Positions 1-6,508 of a stretch of DNA of 9,518 nucleotides are shown here, piece by piece. The stretch's first letter is position 1. Every line of letters begins with the position of its first letter. The position numbers and the translations under genes were made by a program. The stretch lies in NCBI GenBank assembly GCA_030591745.1, contig JAUVAM010000071.1:1-9518 (forward strand), read 5' to 3'. The notes under the pieces were generated by a model, which ran no database searches, was not told the DNA's origin, and saw only the letters and a program-made list of their open reading frames with translations. Origin of the DNA: Deltaproteobacteria bacterium. Its GTDB lineage: Bacteria; Myxococcota; B64-G9.

Positions 1-1019
1 ATGCACTTGCCCGTGCCCGTGTCGCAGATGAAGTTGGGTGGGCAGTCCGCGTTGCTGCCGCAGAGATCGACGCATTGACAGGTGAGCGAATCGCAGTACT
101 GCTCATCGGGCGTGCAGATGCCGCCGCAGCAATCGGTCAGGCCGCAGGCGTGGGTCGTGTAGTTGCAGGTTTCCGGCGAGATGCAGTCGTCGTTGGAGTC
201 GCAGCCGGGCAGGCATTCGCCGGTGGCGGTATTACACCAGGTCTGGGGGGGGCAGGATTGGGGCGTGCAGCCGGAGGACTGACAGTGGTGCTCCACGCAG
301 ACGTAGCCTTCCAGCGGGCAGTCGATGTCCTGGACGCATTCGTAGATGCACAGTCCATCGGGGCCGCAGAGGGGGAACTCGGGATCCAGGCAATCGCTGT
401 CCGAACGGCATCCTTCGCTGTCCGGGATGCAGGATCCGAAGTTGCAGGAGAATCCCCAGCAGCAGTCGTCGTCGCCCTGGCAGATGGCCGGGGGCGCAGT
501 GCATTGACCGTTGCGGCAGATCAGGCAGGTGGCCCCGGCGCAATCTTCCCGGGTCACACAGGCTTCCGGCCGACAGCTGCCCTCGCGGCAAATTTCGCCT
601 TCCGGGCATTCCTCGTCGATCGTGCAGTGGGTCTCGTCGCCGCCGCTGGCTTGGCAAGTGCCGCTGATGCAATTCTCGCCGGTGTAACAATCGCAGTCGG
701 TGACACAGGGATCGGTGTCCAGGCCGTCTTCGCATTTTTTGCTGGCGGCGTTGCAATGCTGATTGCTTGCCTTGTCGCATTCGTAGTTGCAGCCCGAGGG
801 GCATGTGTCGCCGGCCGTGCAGATGCCGCCGATGCATTCTTCACCCGAGCAACAATCCGTGGTGCTTTGACAAACCACGGCGCATTCGCCGCCGTCTTCG
901 TCTCCGCTGTCGACGATTGTGCCCCCATCGGGTGGGTTTTCATCGGAGGAGCAAGCGGTCGGCAGCACAAAAAGAGCAAGTGCCATCATCATGGAAATCA
1001 GCATCGAAATATTTTTCAT
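1..1019 (-). CDS. Cys-rich secreted lipoprotein, 3' end beyond window
   Basis: The frame opens at an ATG (1017-1019) and stays open for 339 codons to the window edge, so the C-terminus is missing. The first 22 residues form a signal peptide (Lys2, hydrophobic run from about residue 4 to 20). Cys23 follows in the context L-P-T-A-C-S-S, an imperfect lipobox (Pro at -3), so lipid anchoring is likely but not certain. Roughly one residue in six is Cys, in short units such as CxxDxDC, EECxxGxC and CxxGxCxP, which would be held by disulfides outside the cytoplasm. This is a common style of surface protein in Myxococcota and relatives; the function is unknown. The start is supported by AGGAG at 1027-1031, 7 bases upstream of the ATG, and by a promoter just before it. 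The long Ala-rich frame on the opposite strand is its shadow. Confidence 0.85.
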   Translation of the reverse strand, partial: MKNISMLISMMMALALFVLPTACSSDENPPDGGTIVDSGDEDGGECAVVCQSTTDCCSGEECIGGICTAGDTCPSGCNYECDKASNQHCNAASKKCEDGLDTDPCVTDCDCYTGENCISGTCQASGGDETHCTIDEECPEGEICREGSCRPEACVTREDCAGATCLICRNGQCTAPPAICQGDDDCCWGFSCNFGSCIPDSEGCRSDSDCLDPEFPLCGPDGLCIYECVQDIDCPLEGYVCVEHHCQSSGCTPQSCPPQTWCNTATGECLPGCDSNDDCISPETCNYTTHACGLTDCCGGICTPDEQYCDSLTCQCVDLCGSNADCPPNFICDTGTGKC

Positions 1020-1055
1020 CGTTCATCTCCTACACGGTATCCAATTTGTGTGTCG

Positions 1056-1085
1056 ATTCTAGGGGTTCTGAACCGATCTCGTCAA
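1056..1085 (-). promoter_or_regulatory. sigma70-type promoter of the Cys-rich lipoprotein gene
   Basis: Read on the minus strand: -35 TTGACG (1080-1085), an 18-base spacer, -10 TAGAAT (1056-1061). That is 5/6 matches in each box. Transcription would start near 1049, giving a leader of about 30 bases that contains AGGAG (1027-1031). It indicates that this gene is transcribed separately from comF upstream. Assigned from sequence match only. Confidence 0.65.
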
Positions 1086-1086
1086 G

Positions 1087-1099
1087 TCCGCCAAGCGGA
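1087..1099. other. short perfect inverted repeat between comF and the lipoprotein promoter
   Basis: TCCGC-CAA-GCGGA, 5-bp arms with a 3-base loop, lies directly upstream of the -35 box at 1080-1085. No T-tract follows on either strand, so it is a poor intrinsic terminator. It could be an operator half-site pair or have no role. Confidence 0.3.
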
Positions 1100-1135
1100 A
1101 AAGCGCAGTACTTATGGATTTCCGCACCAATGTGA

Positions 1136-1918
1136 TCAAAGGTCTGGAAGTGTGCGACCCACCGCGAATCCCGTGATTCGGGCCGCGCCAGCCTCGCGTA
1201 TGACGCCTGCGCAACTGGCCATGGTGGCACCCGTGGTGACCACATCGTCCACCAGGCAGATTGCTTTGTCTTTGATATGCCTGGGTTTTCCCGCGACGAA
1301 GGCCCCGGCGACGTTTGAGAAACGGGCACGCTGGTCTCGGGATTGGCCTTGTGGGTCTGTGGCTCGAATGCGTCGAAGGCCCCCCAACAAGACGGGCAGG
1401 CCCTTGATGCGGCCCAGTTCAAGAGCAATCAGGGCGGCCTGGTCAAAGCCGCGTTGCACGAAGCGCGTCTTGTGCAGGGGCACGGGCAATAAGAGTTCCA
1501 CGTCATCGGGCAAGTCCAAAGCGGCCGTGAGGCTCAACTGCGCAAGGGGCCGGGCCAATTCTCGTCGCCTGCCGAATTTCAGCGCCATGATGGCTTCTTG
1601 CAGGCTGCCACCATAGGCGAAGCCGCAGCGCAGAGCGTCCAAGCCCATGGGCTGTATGGCGCAATGGGCGCAGGGGACATTTTCTTGAGTCATGGGCAAA
1701 GCACAGCGCGGACAAAAAGGGGCGTCGATGACCTCGAAGCCGAAGCGGCAGGCCGAGCAGATGAGCTGTTCCGGATCCGTGAGCAGGTCTTCGCAAACAG
1801 GGCAACGCTGTGGCAAGAGGAGGTCTATGAGGGAACCGGCCAAGTGCCGGAGGCCCTCAAGAGGGGCCTTCAGCTTGCTGGGGGCTTTTCCTTCGCTACT
1901 TTTTTGGCGTCGATCCAC
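1136..1918 (-). CDS. comF: ComF-family phosphoribosyltransferase with double zinc ribbon
   Basis: This 260-residue protein has the full ComF layout. Two N-terminal zinc-ribbon Cys sets are present (Cys39/42 with Cys54/57, and Cys69/72 with Cys83/86). They are followed by the family segment PVPLHKTRFVQRGFDQA (145-161) and the PRPP-binding loop CLVDDVVTTGAT (221-232). The fold is a type I phosphoribosyltransferase. ComF is needed for DNA uptake in naturally competent bacteria and homologues (GntX/YhgH) occur widely; the exact reaction is not settled. Reading from GTG at 1918 gives a 49-base overlap with rsfS. A TTG at residue 26 (LAGSLIDLLLPQRC) would also fit the family start and would remove the overlap. 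No strong Shine-Dalgarno distinguishes the two. Identity is secure; the start is not. Confidence 0.9.
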   Translation of the reverse strand: MDRRQKSSEGKAPSKLKAPLEGLRHLAGSLIDLLLPQRCPVCEDLLTDPEQLICSACRFGFEVIDAPFCPRCALPMTQENVPCAHCAIQPMGLDALRCGFAYGGSLQEAIMALKFGRRRELARPLAQLSLTAALDLPDDVELLLPVPLHKTRFVQRGFDQAALIALELGRIKGLPVLLGGLRRIRATDPQGQSRDQRARFSNVAGAFVAGKPRHIKDKAICLVDDVVTTGATMASCAGVIREAGAARITGFAVGRTLPDL

Positions 1919-2211
1919 AGGCCATCCAGATCGTAGTAGTCGCGGGAGATCTCCTGGAGAATGTGTACGATCACGTCACCGAAATCCACCAATATCCACT
2001 GTCCGGTCTCGTAGCCTTCTTTACCCAATGCGTGTTGTTTGTGTTCGCGCATTTCCCGCTGCAGGTGGTCTGCCAATGCGCGGGCGTGTCGATCGCTGGT
2101 TGCGCTAAGCAAAAGGATAAAGTCCGTGTAGGAGTTCATGCCTCGCAAGTCCAGCAGGCGAGGTCTTCGTGCTTTTTTCTCTTCGGCCAGTTCTAGCAGT
2201 GCTCGGGCCAA
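1870..2211 (-). CDS. rsfS: ribosomal silencing factor RsfS (Iojap/YbeB family)
   Basis: RsfS binds ribosomal protein uL14 on the 50S subunit and blocks joining with 30S, lowering translation in starvation or stationary phase. The protein carries the family pattern: LLDLRGMNSYTDFILLLSATSDRHARALADH near the N-terminus, then WILVDFGDVIVHILQEISRDYYDLDGLW near the C-terminus. The usual length is about 105-120 residues. The TTG start used here (2209-2211) gives 113. A start at ATC (2224-2226) would give 118 and adds the IEALSL segment that resembles the family N-terminus; see the Shine-Dalgarno entry. It lies directly downstream of the lipoprotein gene, whose stop is at 2214-2216, and overlaps comF. 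This differs from the common nadD/obg/rlmH neighbourhood. Confidence 0.93.
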   Translation of the reverse strand: MARALLELAEEKKARRPRLLDLRGMNSYTDFILLLSATSDRHARALADHLQREMREHKQHALGKEGYETGQWILVDFGDVIVHILQEISRDYYDLDGLWIDAKKVAKEKPPAS

Positions 2212-2213
2212 AC

Positions 2214-3266
2214 TCAGGGCTTCGATGGGGAACCTCCGCTTTTTTCTTCTTTTTTGTCGTTGGCTCGATTGGCGGCCACACCGGCTGGTGCGCCCAGTCG
2301 AGCCGTGTAGCCCTTACCATAGAAAGGATCCAGGGGGCGGGTGTCCACGGCAATGCGTTCGGGCAGGGGCTCAATCTGATCTGCCCCGGGGGCAGGGATG
2401 GAAGGCGGGTTGCCGAATCCGTCGGCGCTGATATCCGCCTTGACCGTCAAGCGCATGGCCTCGCCCTGCTCACCTTGCCAGGCCAGCTTGCCTGAAAATT
2501 CCACAAAGAGAATGCAGCCATTGTCCGCGTCTACCACCAGTCGGCCTTCGGCTGATTGGGCCACGGCCTTGTCCCGCCAGTGATCCCGATCAGCCGGGGT
2601 GGGCTGAATGGGGTAGACATACTCTGTCACGCCCTTGGGCGTCTTGACTGGCTCGGGACTGCCCGAAAGATGGGGCCCCTCGGCGGCCAGGCCGATGCGG
2701 AAAGCCAATCCGTCGCGTCCGTGGTGGCGGGTCAGGCCTTGCTTCGCAAAGTGCAGGCCGCCGCGGAAGAGGCGGTAGATGGATCCCCATGCGTCGTATG
2801 CCTTGTTTCGCCATTTCGTGTGCAGTCCGTCCAATTGGCTGCGCTTGTGGTAGGGGCTGTAACGGTTGCGAACGAACAAATCACCGCCCGAATAGACCAT
2901 CTCGTAGCCCTGGTCGCCTTTGTTGTCCACCTTGATCCGGAAGTCGCCGTTGTGGGCCAATACGATAAGGGCGCTTTCCTTTAGTTGTACCCGCTCTTTT
3001 TCTCTGGTGAAGATGAAGTCTACTTTACCCTGGTAGCGGTGGGCGCCTAAGCGCTGGGCCACCTCGTCGAAGGTCATGGCGTGGATGCGGTCGGCCACTT
3101 CCTCTGAATCGCTCAAGGAATAAACATCCGGCGGCGGCGGCAGCTCTTTGGGCTGGTCGGTCTTGGGGTCGGCGTATTTCTCCAAGTGGGCCTCCATTTT
3201 GTCGCTGCAAGCGAACAAGCCGGATGCCAAGATCACGAAAATCAACTTGTAGCCAAACGCCTTCAT
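2214..3266 (-). CDS. lipoprotein of unknown function
   Basis: A 350-residue protein starts at ATG 3264-3266, chosen because it begins a classic lipoprotein signal: MKAFGYKLIFVILASGLFAC, with lipobox LFAC and Cys20. A longer frame reaches 3350 but adds a non-signal N-terminus that runs into the divergent gene. Ser at +2 favours the outer membrane by the E. coli rule. After a Pro-rich linker (PKELPPPPD) comes a body with alternating strands (FIFTREKERVQLKESALIVLAHNGDFRIKV and similar). This reminds me of LolA/LolB/RseB-like lipoprotein folds, but no signature residue confirms that. The tail is Lys-rich. It is first in a likely unit with rsfS and comF. Function not assigned. Confidence 0.85.
   Translation of the reverse strand: MKAFGYKLIFVILASGLFACSDKMEAHLEKYADPKTDQPKELPPPPDVYSLSDSEEVADRIHAMTFDEVAQRLGAHRYQGKVDFIFTREKERVQLKESALIVLAHNGDFRIKVDNKGDQGYEMVYSGGDLFVRNRYSPYHKRSQLDGLHTKWRNKAYDAWGSIYRLFRGGLHFAKQGLTRHHGRDGLAFRIGLAAEGPHLSGSPEPVKTPKGVTEYVYPIQPTPADRDHWRDKAVAQSAEGRLVVDADNGCILFVEFSGKLAWQGEQGEAMRLTVKADISADGFGNPPSIPAPGADQIEPLPERIAVDTRPLDPFYGKGYTARLGAPAGVAANRANDKKEEKSGGSPSKP
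2233..2237 (-). promoter_or_regulatory. Shine-Dalgarno GGAGG that appears to serve rsfS
   Basis: GGAGG (minus strand, inside the last codons of the lipoprotein gene) is 6 bases from an in-frame ATC codon (2224-2226) but 21 bases from the TTG at 2209-2211 and 15 from a CTG at 2215-2217. Normal spacing is about 5-9 bases, so it points to the ATC as the start. No ATG, GTG or TTG lies at the proper distance in the rsfS frame. Confidence 0.5.
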
Positions 3267-3288
3267 GGCGCTCAATGTGCACCATTTG

Positions 3289-3318
3289 TTTATCCGGGTC
3301 AATGATCTGGGGTGTGAA
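3289..3318 (-). promoter_or_regulatory. possible sigma70-type promoter for lipoprotein-rsfS-comF
   Basis: On the minus strand: TTCACA (3313-3318, 5/6), an 18-base spacer, GATAAA (3289-3294, 4/6). The predicted start leaves a leader of roughly 15-20 bases before the ATG at 3266. The leader has no clear Shine-Dalgarno. It sits in the 92-base gap shared with the divergent activator gene. Confidence 0.4.
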
Positions 3319-3358
3319 TTTGCCTCGGGTTCGGGCTTCGTGCTATCCAAGCTTCATC

Positions 3359-4918
3359 ATGTTGGATTGGAGCGAATTGGCGGGTCTGCGTGTTATTGGG
3401 CGCATGGCCGAGATGATTAACCAACGTTGGAACCTGGGCGTGGGCTTCGCGGACGAGCGAGGTCGGCTGATCGACACCCCCACCATCCAGCGATACGCTA
3501 CCGTTCGCCCGTTTTGTGATCTCTTGCGACGTACGCCCGAGGGGCGAAGGCGCTGCGATGCCGTGGCTCAGCAGATGATCGAGCACCACCGGGCCGGGGC
3601 CGAGAAACCGGGCCCGGCCTGCATGAGTTGCCATGCAGGCCTGTTCGAGCCCTACGTGCCCGTAAGCATGGACGGACAGTTTGAAGGTTTGCTATTGGCC
3701 GGCGGATTCCTGCGCGAAGAAACGCGCGAGGCCCAGAGCCTAGAAGTGCTTGCGCGTTGTGCGGACCTATCCATCCCCAAAGACGATCTGCGCCGGGCTC
3801 TGGAGCGCACCCCCGTGCTCAGCTCTGAAGGCGAGCGCTTGCTCCAGGATCTTTTGGAGCTGGTGGTCAACGAGATATTGATTTTTCGCGAAGAGGTGAC
3901 CCGCAAAGAACGGCGTCTGGATCGCCTGACCCGGGAATTGGCGGAACGCTCCGAATACGGGCAGCTCATCGGCAAGAGTCCGGCTATGCGATCACTATAC
4001 CGCACCCTGGATAAGGTGGCGGCCAGTGATTCCAGCGTGCTCATCCTGGGCGAGAACGGCACGGGCAAAGAGTTGGTGGCTCGGGCTCTTCACTTCCATT
4101 CGGATCGCAAAGACAAGCCCTTCATTGTGCAGAACTGCTCAGCCTTCAACGACAATCTTCTGGATAGCGAGCTCTTCGGCCACGCCCGGGGTGCTTTCAC
4201 GGGTGCCGTGGGCACCAAGAAGGGCTTGTTCGAAGTGGCGGACGGTGGAACCTTCTTTTTGGACGAGATCGGCGACATGAGTCCCACCTTGCAGGTGAAG
4301 CTTCTGCGCGTCCTGCAAGAGGGCACCTTTATCCCGGTGGGCTCCACCCAGACCAGAAAAGTGGACGTGCGAATCATCGCCGCCACGAATCGGGACCTGA
4401 AGAGCATGGTGGACCAGGGTTTGTACCGCGAGGATCTCTACTATCGCATCAACGTGGTCACATTGTCCCTGCCCCCTCTGCGTGATCGCCTGGAGGATCT
4501 GCCGATGCTGGTCGATCACTTTCTGGCGCGTCATGGCCCCGAGAGCAAGACTCGTCTGTCCAGCGATTGCCTGGATCGCATGATGGATTTCAACTGGCCG
4601 GGCAACGTGCGCGAGTTGGAGAACGAAATCGAGCGTTTGCTGGTGCTTCAAGGCGACAGCGAGGTCATCGGCGAAGAGTTTCTGTCTTCGCGCATTCGTT
4701 ATGAGATCTACCCGGGCGGCGCGGCCCCCGGTGGGCCTCGAGAGCAGGCGCCCTCTTTGCACGAGGCGGTGGAGCGCTTAGAGCGCACCATGATTCTCGA
4801 CCACCTGAAGCGCTCGCGCTGGAACAAGACCAAAGCGGCGGATAGCCTGGGTATTTCAAGGCGCAACCTGATCCGCAAAGTGCAGGCCTTCGATTTGGAC
4901 CGCAGAAAAAACCGATGA
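3359..4918 (+). CDS. PocR-domain sigma54-dependent transcriptional activator
   Basis: This 519-residue bacterial enhancer-binding protein starts at ATG 3359, at the family-like N-terminus MLDWSELAGLRVIGRMAEMIN. Residues ~5-150 match a PocR sensor: FCDLLRRTPEGRRRCD, then ACMSCHAGLFEPYVPV and GLLLAGGF. A charged helical linker follows (~170-205). The AAA+ core has Walker A GENGTGKE (231-238), the sigma54-contacting GAFTGA loop (278-283) and Walker B FFLDEIGD (Asp302-Glu303), then NWPGNVRELENEIERL. A Fis-type helix-turn-helix (~489-513, KTKAADSLGISRRNLIRKVQ) ends it. All catalytic motifs are intact, so it should remodel the sigma54-RNA polymerase closed complex. There is no receiver domain, so control is presumably by a ligand or redox state sensed by PocR. 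Its targets are unknown; no good sigma54 promoter was found nearby. Confidence 0.93.
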   Translation: MLDWSELAGLRVIGRMAEMINQRWNLGVGFADERGRLIDTPTIQRYATVRPFCDLLRRTPEGRRRCDAVAQQMIEHHRAGAEKPGPACMSCHAGLFEPYVPVSMDGQFEGLLLAGGFLREETREAQSLEVLARCADLSIPKDDLRRALERTPVLSSEGERLLQDLLELVVNEILIFREEVTRKERRLDRLTRELAERSEYGQLIGKSPAMRSLYRTLDKVAASDSSVLILGENGTGKELVARALHFHSDRKDKPFIVQNCSAFNDNLLDSELFGHARGAFTGAVGTKKGLFEVADGGTFFLDEIGDMSPTLQVKLLRVLQEGTFIPVGSTQTRKVDVRIIAATNRDLKSMVDQGLYREDLYYRINVVTLSLPPLRDRLEDLPMLVDHFLARHGPESKTRLSSDCLDRMMDFNWPGNVRELENEIERLLVLQGDSEVIGEEFLSSRIRYEIYPGGAAPGGPREQAPSLHEAVERLERTMILDHLKRSRWNKTKAADSLGISRRNLIRKVQAFDLDRRKNR

Positions 4919-4925
4919 TGTGATT

Positions 4926-5735
4926 TCAGGCGCGGGTGGCTTCCATGACGCCCAGATTCAAGCTCAGCTCAAAGCCATCGGGAAAATAGGTATCCAAGGA
5001 GCGAATCATGCCGGCCAAGACACCCTCGCGCCAGGAACGATCCGGGATGAGCTTGATGCAGGCATCCAAGCAGTATTCCCGCACCAGGGGTGACTGCAGG
5101 AGGGGCAGGGCGCCGGGGAAGGGAATGTTGAAGTTTTCTGTGCGCACGTCGATGTCTTCGAGCTGTGCTTCCTCAAGCATCGCCGTGCATGTGGCCTTGT
5201 TGGGCATGCGGCGGATGAGTTGATCCAGGGCGTCTTGGGTTTGGGTCAGATCTTCTTTTTCTAAGACTTCGCGGAAGACGTCAAAAACTTCCTGGAAACT
5301 GCCTTCCATGGCCACGCCCAGGCGCAGAAAAGCGCCGGGCAGCATCAGGCGCCGGGCCTCGCCAAGCACCTTCAATATTTCGTATTTGGGCGGTAGACCC
5401 GCGGCCAAAACCGCATCGAAGGTTTCGTCGGCAAAAGAGAGATGATCCGGGGGTTCTTTCTTGAAGAAGACCTGCTTGCGGTCAAAGTCCAAGACCTTGT
5501 GTCTGCCGATTTCCATCAACTCACGGATGTCGTCGATGGCAATAACACGGCCGCCCTCGGCAAGTCGGCCCAAAAGCTTTTCGGTCAAGTGGCCCGTGCT
5601 GCAGGCCAGGTCCAGGAGCATGGGTTTTGCCGGCAGCGTCTCCGGAAAGTTCTCCAGCAGCATCCGGGTGAAGGGCTCATCCCAGTGGGGGAAGATGGTG
5701 TCTTCGTAAGCCTTGGCAAGTTTTTCAGGATCCAT
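4926..5735 (-). CDS. class I SAM-dependent methyltransferase, substrate unknown
   Basis: The 269-residue protein starts at ATG 5733-5735 (MDPEKLAKAYEDTIFPHWDEPF); a TTG at 5774 would add 13 unremarkable residues. Motif I is LLDLACSTG (40-48), followed by the acidic end of strand 2, RVIAIDD (63-69). Then come SFADETFDAVLAAGLPPKYE and LGEARRLMLPGAFLRLGV, the usual Rossmann order of ubiE/methyltransf_11-type enzymes. The C-terminal ~130 residues are helical and family-specific, and I cannot name the acceptor from them. There is no DPPY/NPPY motif, so a DNA adenine or cytosine-N4 role is unlikely. It lies 70 bases downstream of the TPR-like gene and converges on the activator with 7 bases between stops. 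Confidence 0.88.
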   Translation of the reverse strand: MDPEKLAKAYEDTIFPHWDEPFTRMLLENFPETLPAKPMLLDLACSTGHLTEKLLGRLAEGGRVIAIDDIRELMEIGRHKVLDFDRKQVFFKKEPPDHLSFADETFDAVLAAGLPPKYEILKVLGEARRLMLPGAFLRLGVAMEGSFQEVFDVFREVLEKEDLTQTQDALDQLIRRMPNKATCTAMLEEAQLEDIDVRTENFNIPFPGALPLLQSPLVREYCLDACIKLIPDRSWREGVLAGMIRSLDTYFPDGFELSLNLGVMEATRA

Positions 5736-5745
5736 AACAGGAACC

Positions 5746-5774
5746 GGTCTACCACAGGGCCAGTCCTTTGCCAA
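5746..5774 (-). promoter_or_regulatory. weak possible promoter of the methyltransferase gene
   Basis: On the minus strand: TTGGCA (5769-5774, 5/6), a 17-base spacer, TAGACC (5746-5751, 3/6), ending 10 bases before the ATG at 5735. If real, the methyltransferase can be transcribed apart from the TPR-like gene and the upstream TTG is not a start. The match is marginal. Confidence 0.25.
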
Positions 5775-5805
5775 GATTGAGGGGGACGTTGTTGCGTTAT
5801 TCTCG

Positions 5806-6318
5806 TTAATCGATTTTGGCGGCAGCTGCCTTGGGTTTTTTGCGGGGGCGTTTTAGTCGCTGGATGCGGCCGACCAGGTTTTGGACGAGTCGCTCCATTT
5901 CGACAAGGGCCATGTCTTTGGGGCGGAGCTTTCGGGCCCGGGTTAGATCGTCTTGGGCTTCCAGTGCCATGTCCTCGTTCCATTTCAGGTATCCCAGGGT
6001 CAAGAGGGTGCGAGCGCTTGCTCGGAGTACGCCTGAATGATCCGGATGAATCTTCTTGGCCTGGGCCAAAAGAGTACGTGCGTTTTCATAGCGGCCCAAA
6101 GAAAGCATGCTCAGGGCCTCGTCGAGCAAACTTTCTGCTTGGGCCAGAACTTCGGGATCGATTTGTGGCTTGGGCTTGGGTTTTTCGGTCTTGCCCATCA
6201 CGTGATCCGCTTCGATGGTGACCGGCTTCAGGTCCAGTCGGCGAGCCTGGGCTGCAAGCGGTGTCAGCGAGAACATGACCAGGATGAGCCACGAGGTGAT
6301 ATTGCAGCCAAGCTTCAT
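5806..6318 (-). CDS. small exported TPR-like protein
   Basis: The 170-residue protein has a Sec signal peptide (MKLGCNITSWLILVMFSLTP then LAAQA), predicted to be cut after Ala25 at AQA-RR. Cys5 lies too early to be a lipobox Cys. A Lys/Pro linker (KTEKPKPKPQ) precedes two helical-hairpin repeats of TPR type: AESLLDEALSMLSLGRYENARTLLAQAKKIHPD at ~61-93, and ~97-134 ending LTRARKLRPKD. A very basic tail follows (RLKRPRKKPKAAAAK). TPRs mediate protein-protein contacts; the protein would act in the periplasm. The role is unknown. It lies upstream of, and may be co-transcribed with, the methyltransferase. The ATG at 6316-6318 has no Shine-Dalgarno. Confidence 0.8.
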   Translation of the reverse strand: MKLGCNITSWLILVMFSLTPLAAQARRLDLKPVTIEADHVMGKTEKPKPKPQIDPEVLAQAESLLDEALSMLSLGRYENARTLLAQAKKIHPDHSGVLRASARTLLTLGYLKWNEDMALEAQDDLTRARKLRPKDMALVEMERLVQNLVGRIQRLKRPRKKPKAAAAKID

Positions 6319-6324
6319 GGGCGC

Positions 6325-6353
6325 ATGCTAACAAGAGGCGCATCGCGCGGCAA
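6325..6353 (-). promoter_or_regulatory. possible promoter of the TPR-like gene (near leaderless)
   Basis: On the minus strand: TTGCCG (6348-6353, 4/6), a 17-base spacer, TAGCAT (6325-6330, 4/6). Transcription would start about 6-7 bases past the -10, at or next to the ATG (6318), so the mRNA would be leaderless. This fits the absence of a Shine-Dalgarno. Confidence 0.4.
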
Positions 6354-6370
6354 GAAGCCAGGCTCCTTCG

Positions 6371-6398
6371 TTGACAGATTGGTCGCGGCGCGGATAGC
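6371..6398 (+). promoter_or_regulatory. possible promoter of the short ORF-nuclease-hexapeptide operon
   Basis: A perfect -35 TTGACA (6371-6376), a 16-base spacer and a weak -10 GATAGC (6393-6398, 3/6). The predicted start falls within one or two bases of the ATG at 6407, which has no Shine-Dalgarno, so the transcript could be leaderless. It lies outside the repeated segment, so only the upstream copy of the repeat has this promoter. Confidence 0.45.
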
Positions 6399-6405
6399 CT
6401 GACAA

Positions 6406-6494
6406 CATGAAAGCTTACGTACTCCCAAGCGGCAAGCGCATTTCGCCTTTCGGCGATCCCGTGTCTGAGTCCATGATCGGCAACGAGCGACTGG
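6406..6494 (+). repeat. 89-bp direct repeat, upstream copy
   Basis: Matches 7556-7644 with three mismatches (two adjacent at 6432-6433, one at 6490) and no gaps; the offset is 1150 bp. The match begins one base before the start codon and ends abruptly after CTGG. It is therefore the first 29 codons of the hexapeptide gene, copied in front of the nuclease gene. Confidence 0.97.
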
Positions 6495-6508
6495 ATACAC
6501 CCGCATGA
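6407..6508 (+). pseudogene. truncated 5' copy of the hexapeptide gene, reads as a 33-residue ORF
   Basis: ATG at 6407 opens a 33-codon frame. Residues 1-29 are identical to those of the gene at 7557 except Ser13 for Ala13. It then departs (DTPA) and stops with a TGA whose first bases form the nuclease start (ATGA at 6505-6508). The frame is intact and the substitutions are mostly silent. It could therefore be translated as a leader that delivers ribosomes to the nuclease start, or it may simply be debris of the insertion. It is too short to keep the parent function. Confidence 0.7.

Noticed and set aside
75..1616. Long plus-strand open frame (513 codons, Ala/Val-rich)
   Set aside because: It lies antisense to the Cys-rich lipoprotein and comF, has no recognisable domain, and its composition is what Cys/Gly-rich codons give in reverse complement.
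3268..3284. Minus-strand GG-N10-GC spacing suggestive of a sigma54 promoter
   Set aside because: Apart from the GG/GC positions it fits the consensus poorly, and it would start transcription inside the lipoprotein coding sequence.
3267..3350. Longer N-terminus for the lipoprotein (start at 3350)
   Set aside because: The extra 28 residues precede an excellent lipoprotein signal peptide, which must be N-terminal to work.
3224..3358. Longer N-terminus for the sigma54 activator (start at 3224)
   Set aside because: It would overlap the start of the divergent lipoprotein gene, and the added residues do not resemble a PocR domain.
4926..5735. DNA methyltransferase partner for the PD-(D/E)xK nuclease (restriction-modification pair)
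   Set aside because: It lacks a DPPY/NPPY motif or a cytosine-C5 PC motif, resembles small-molecule methyltransferases, and is separated from the nuclease by the TPR-like gene on the other strand.
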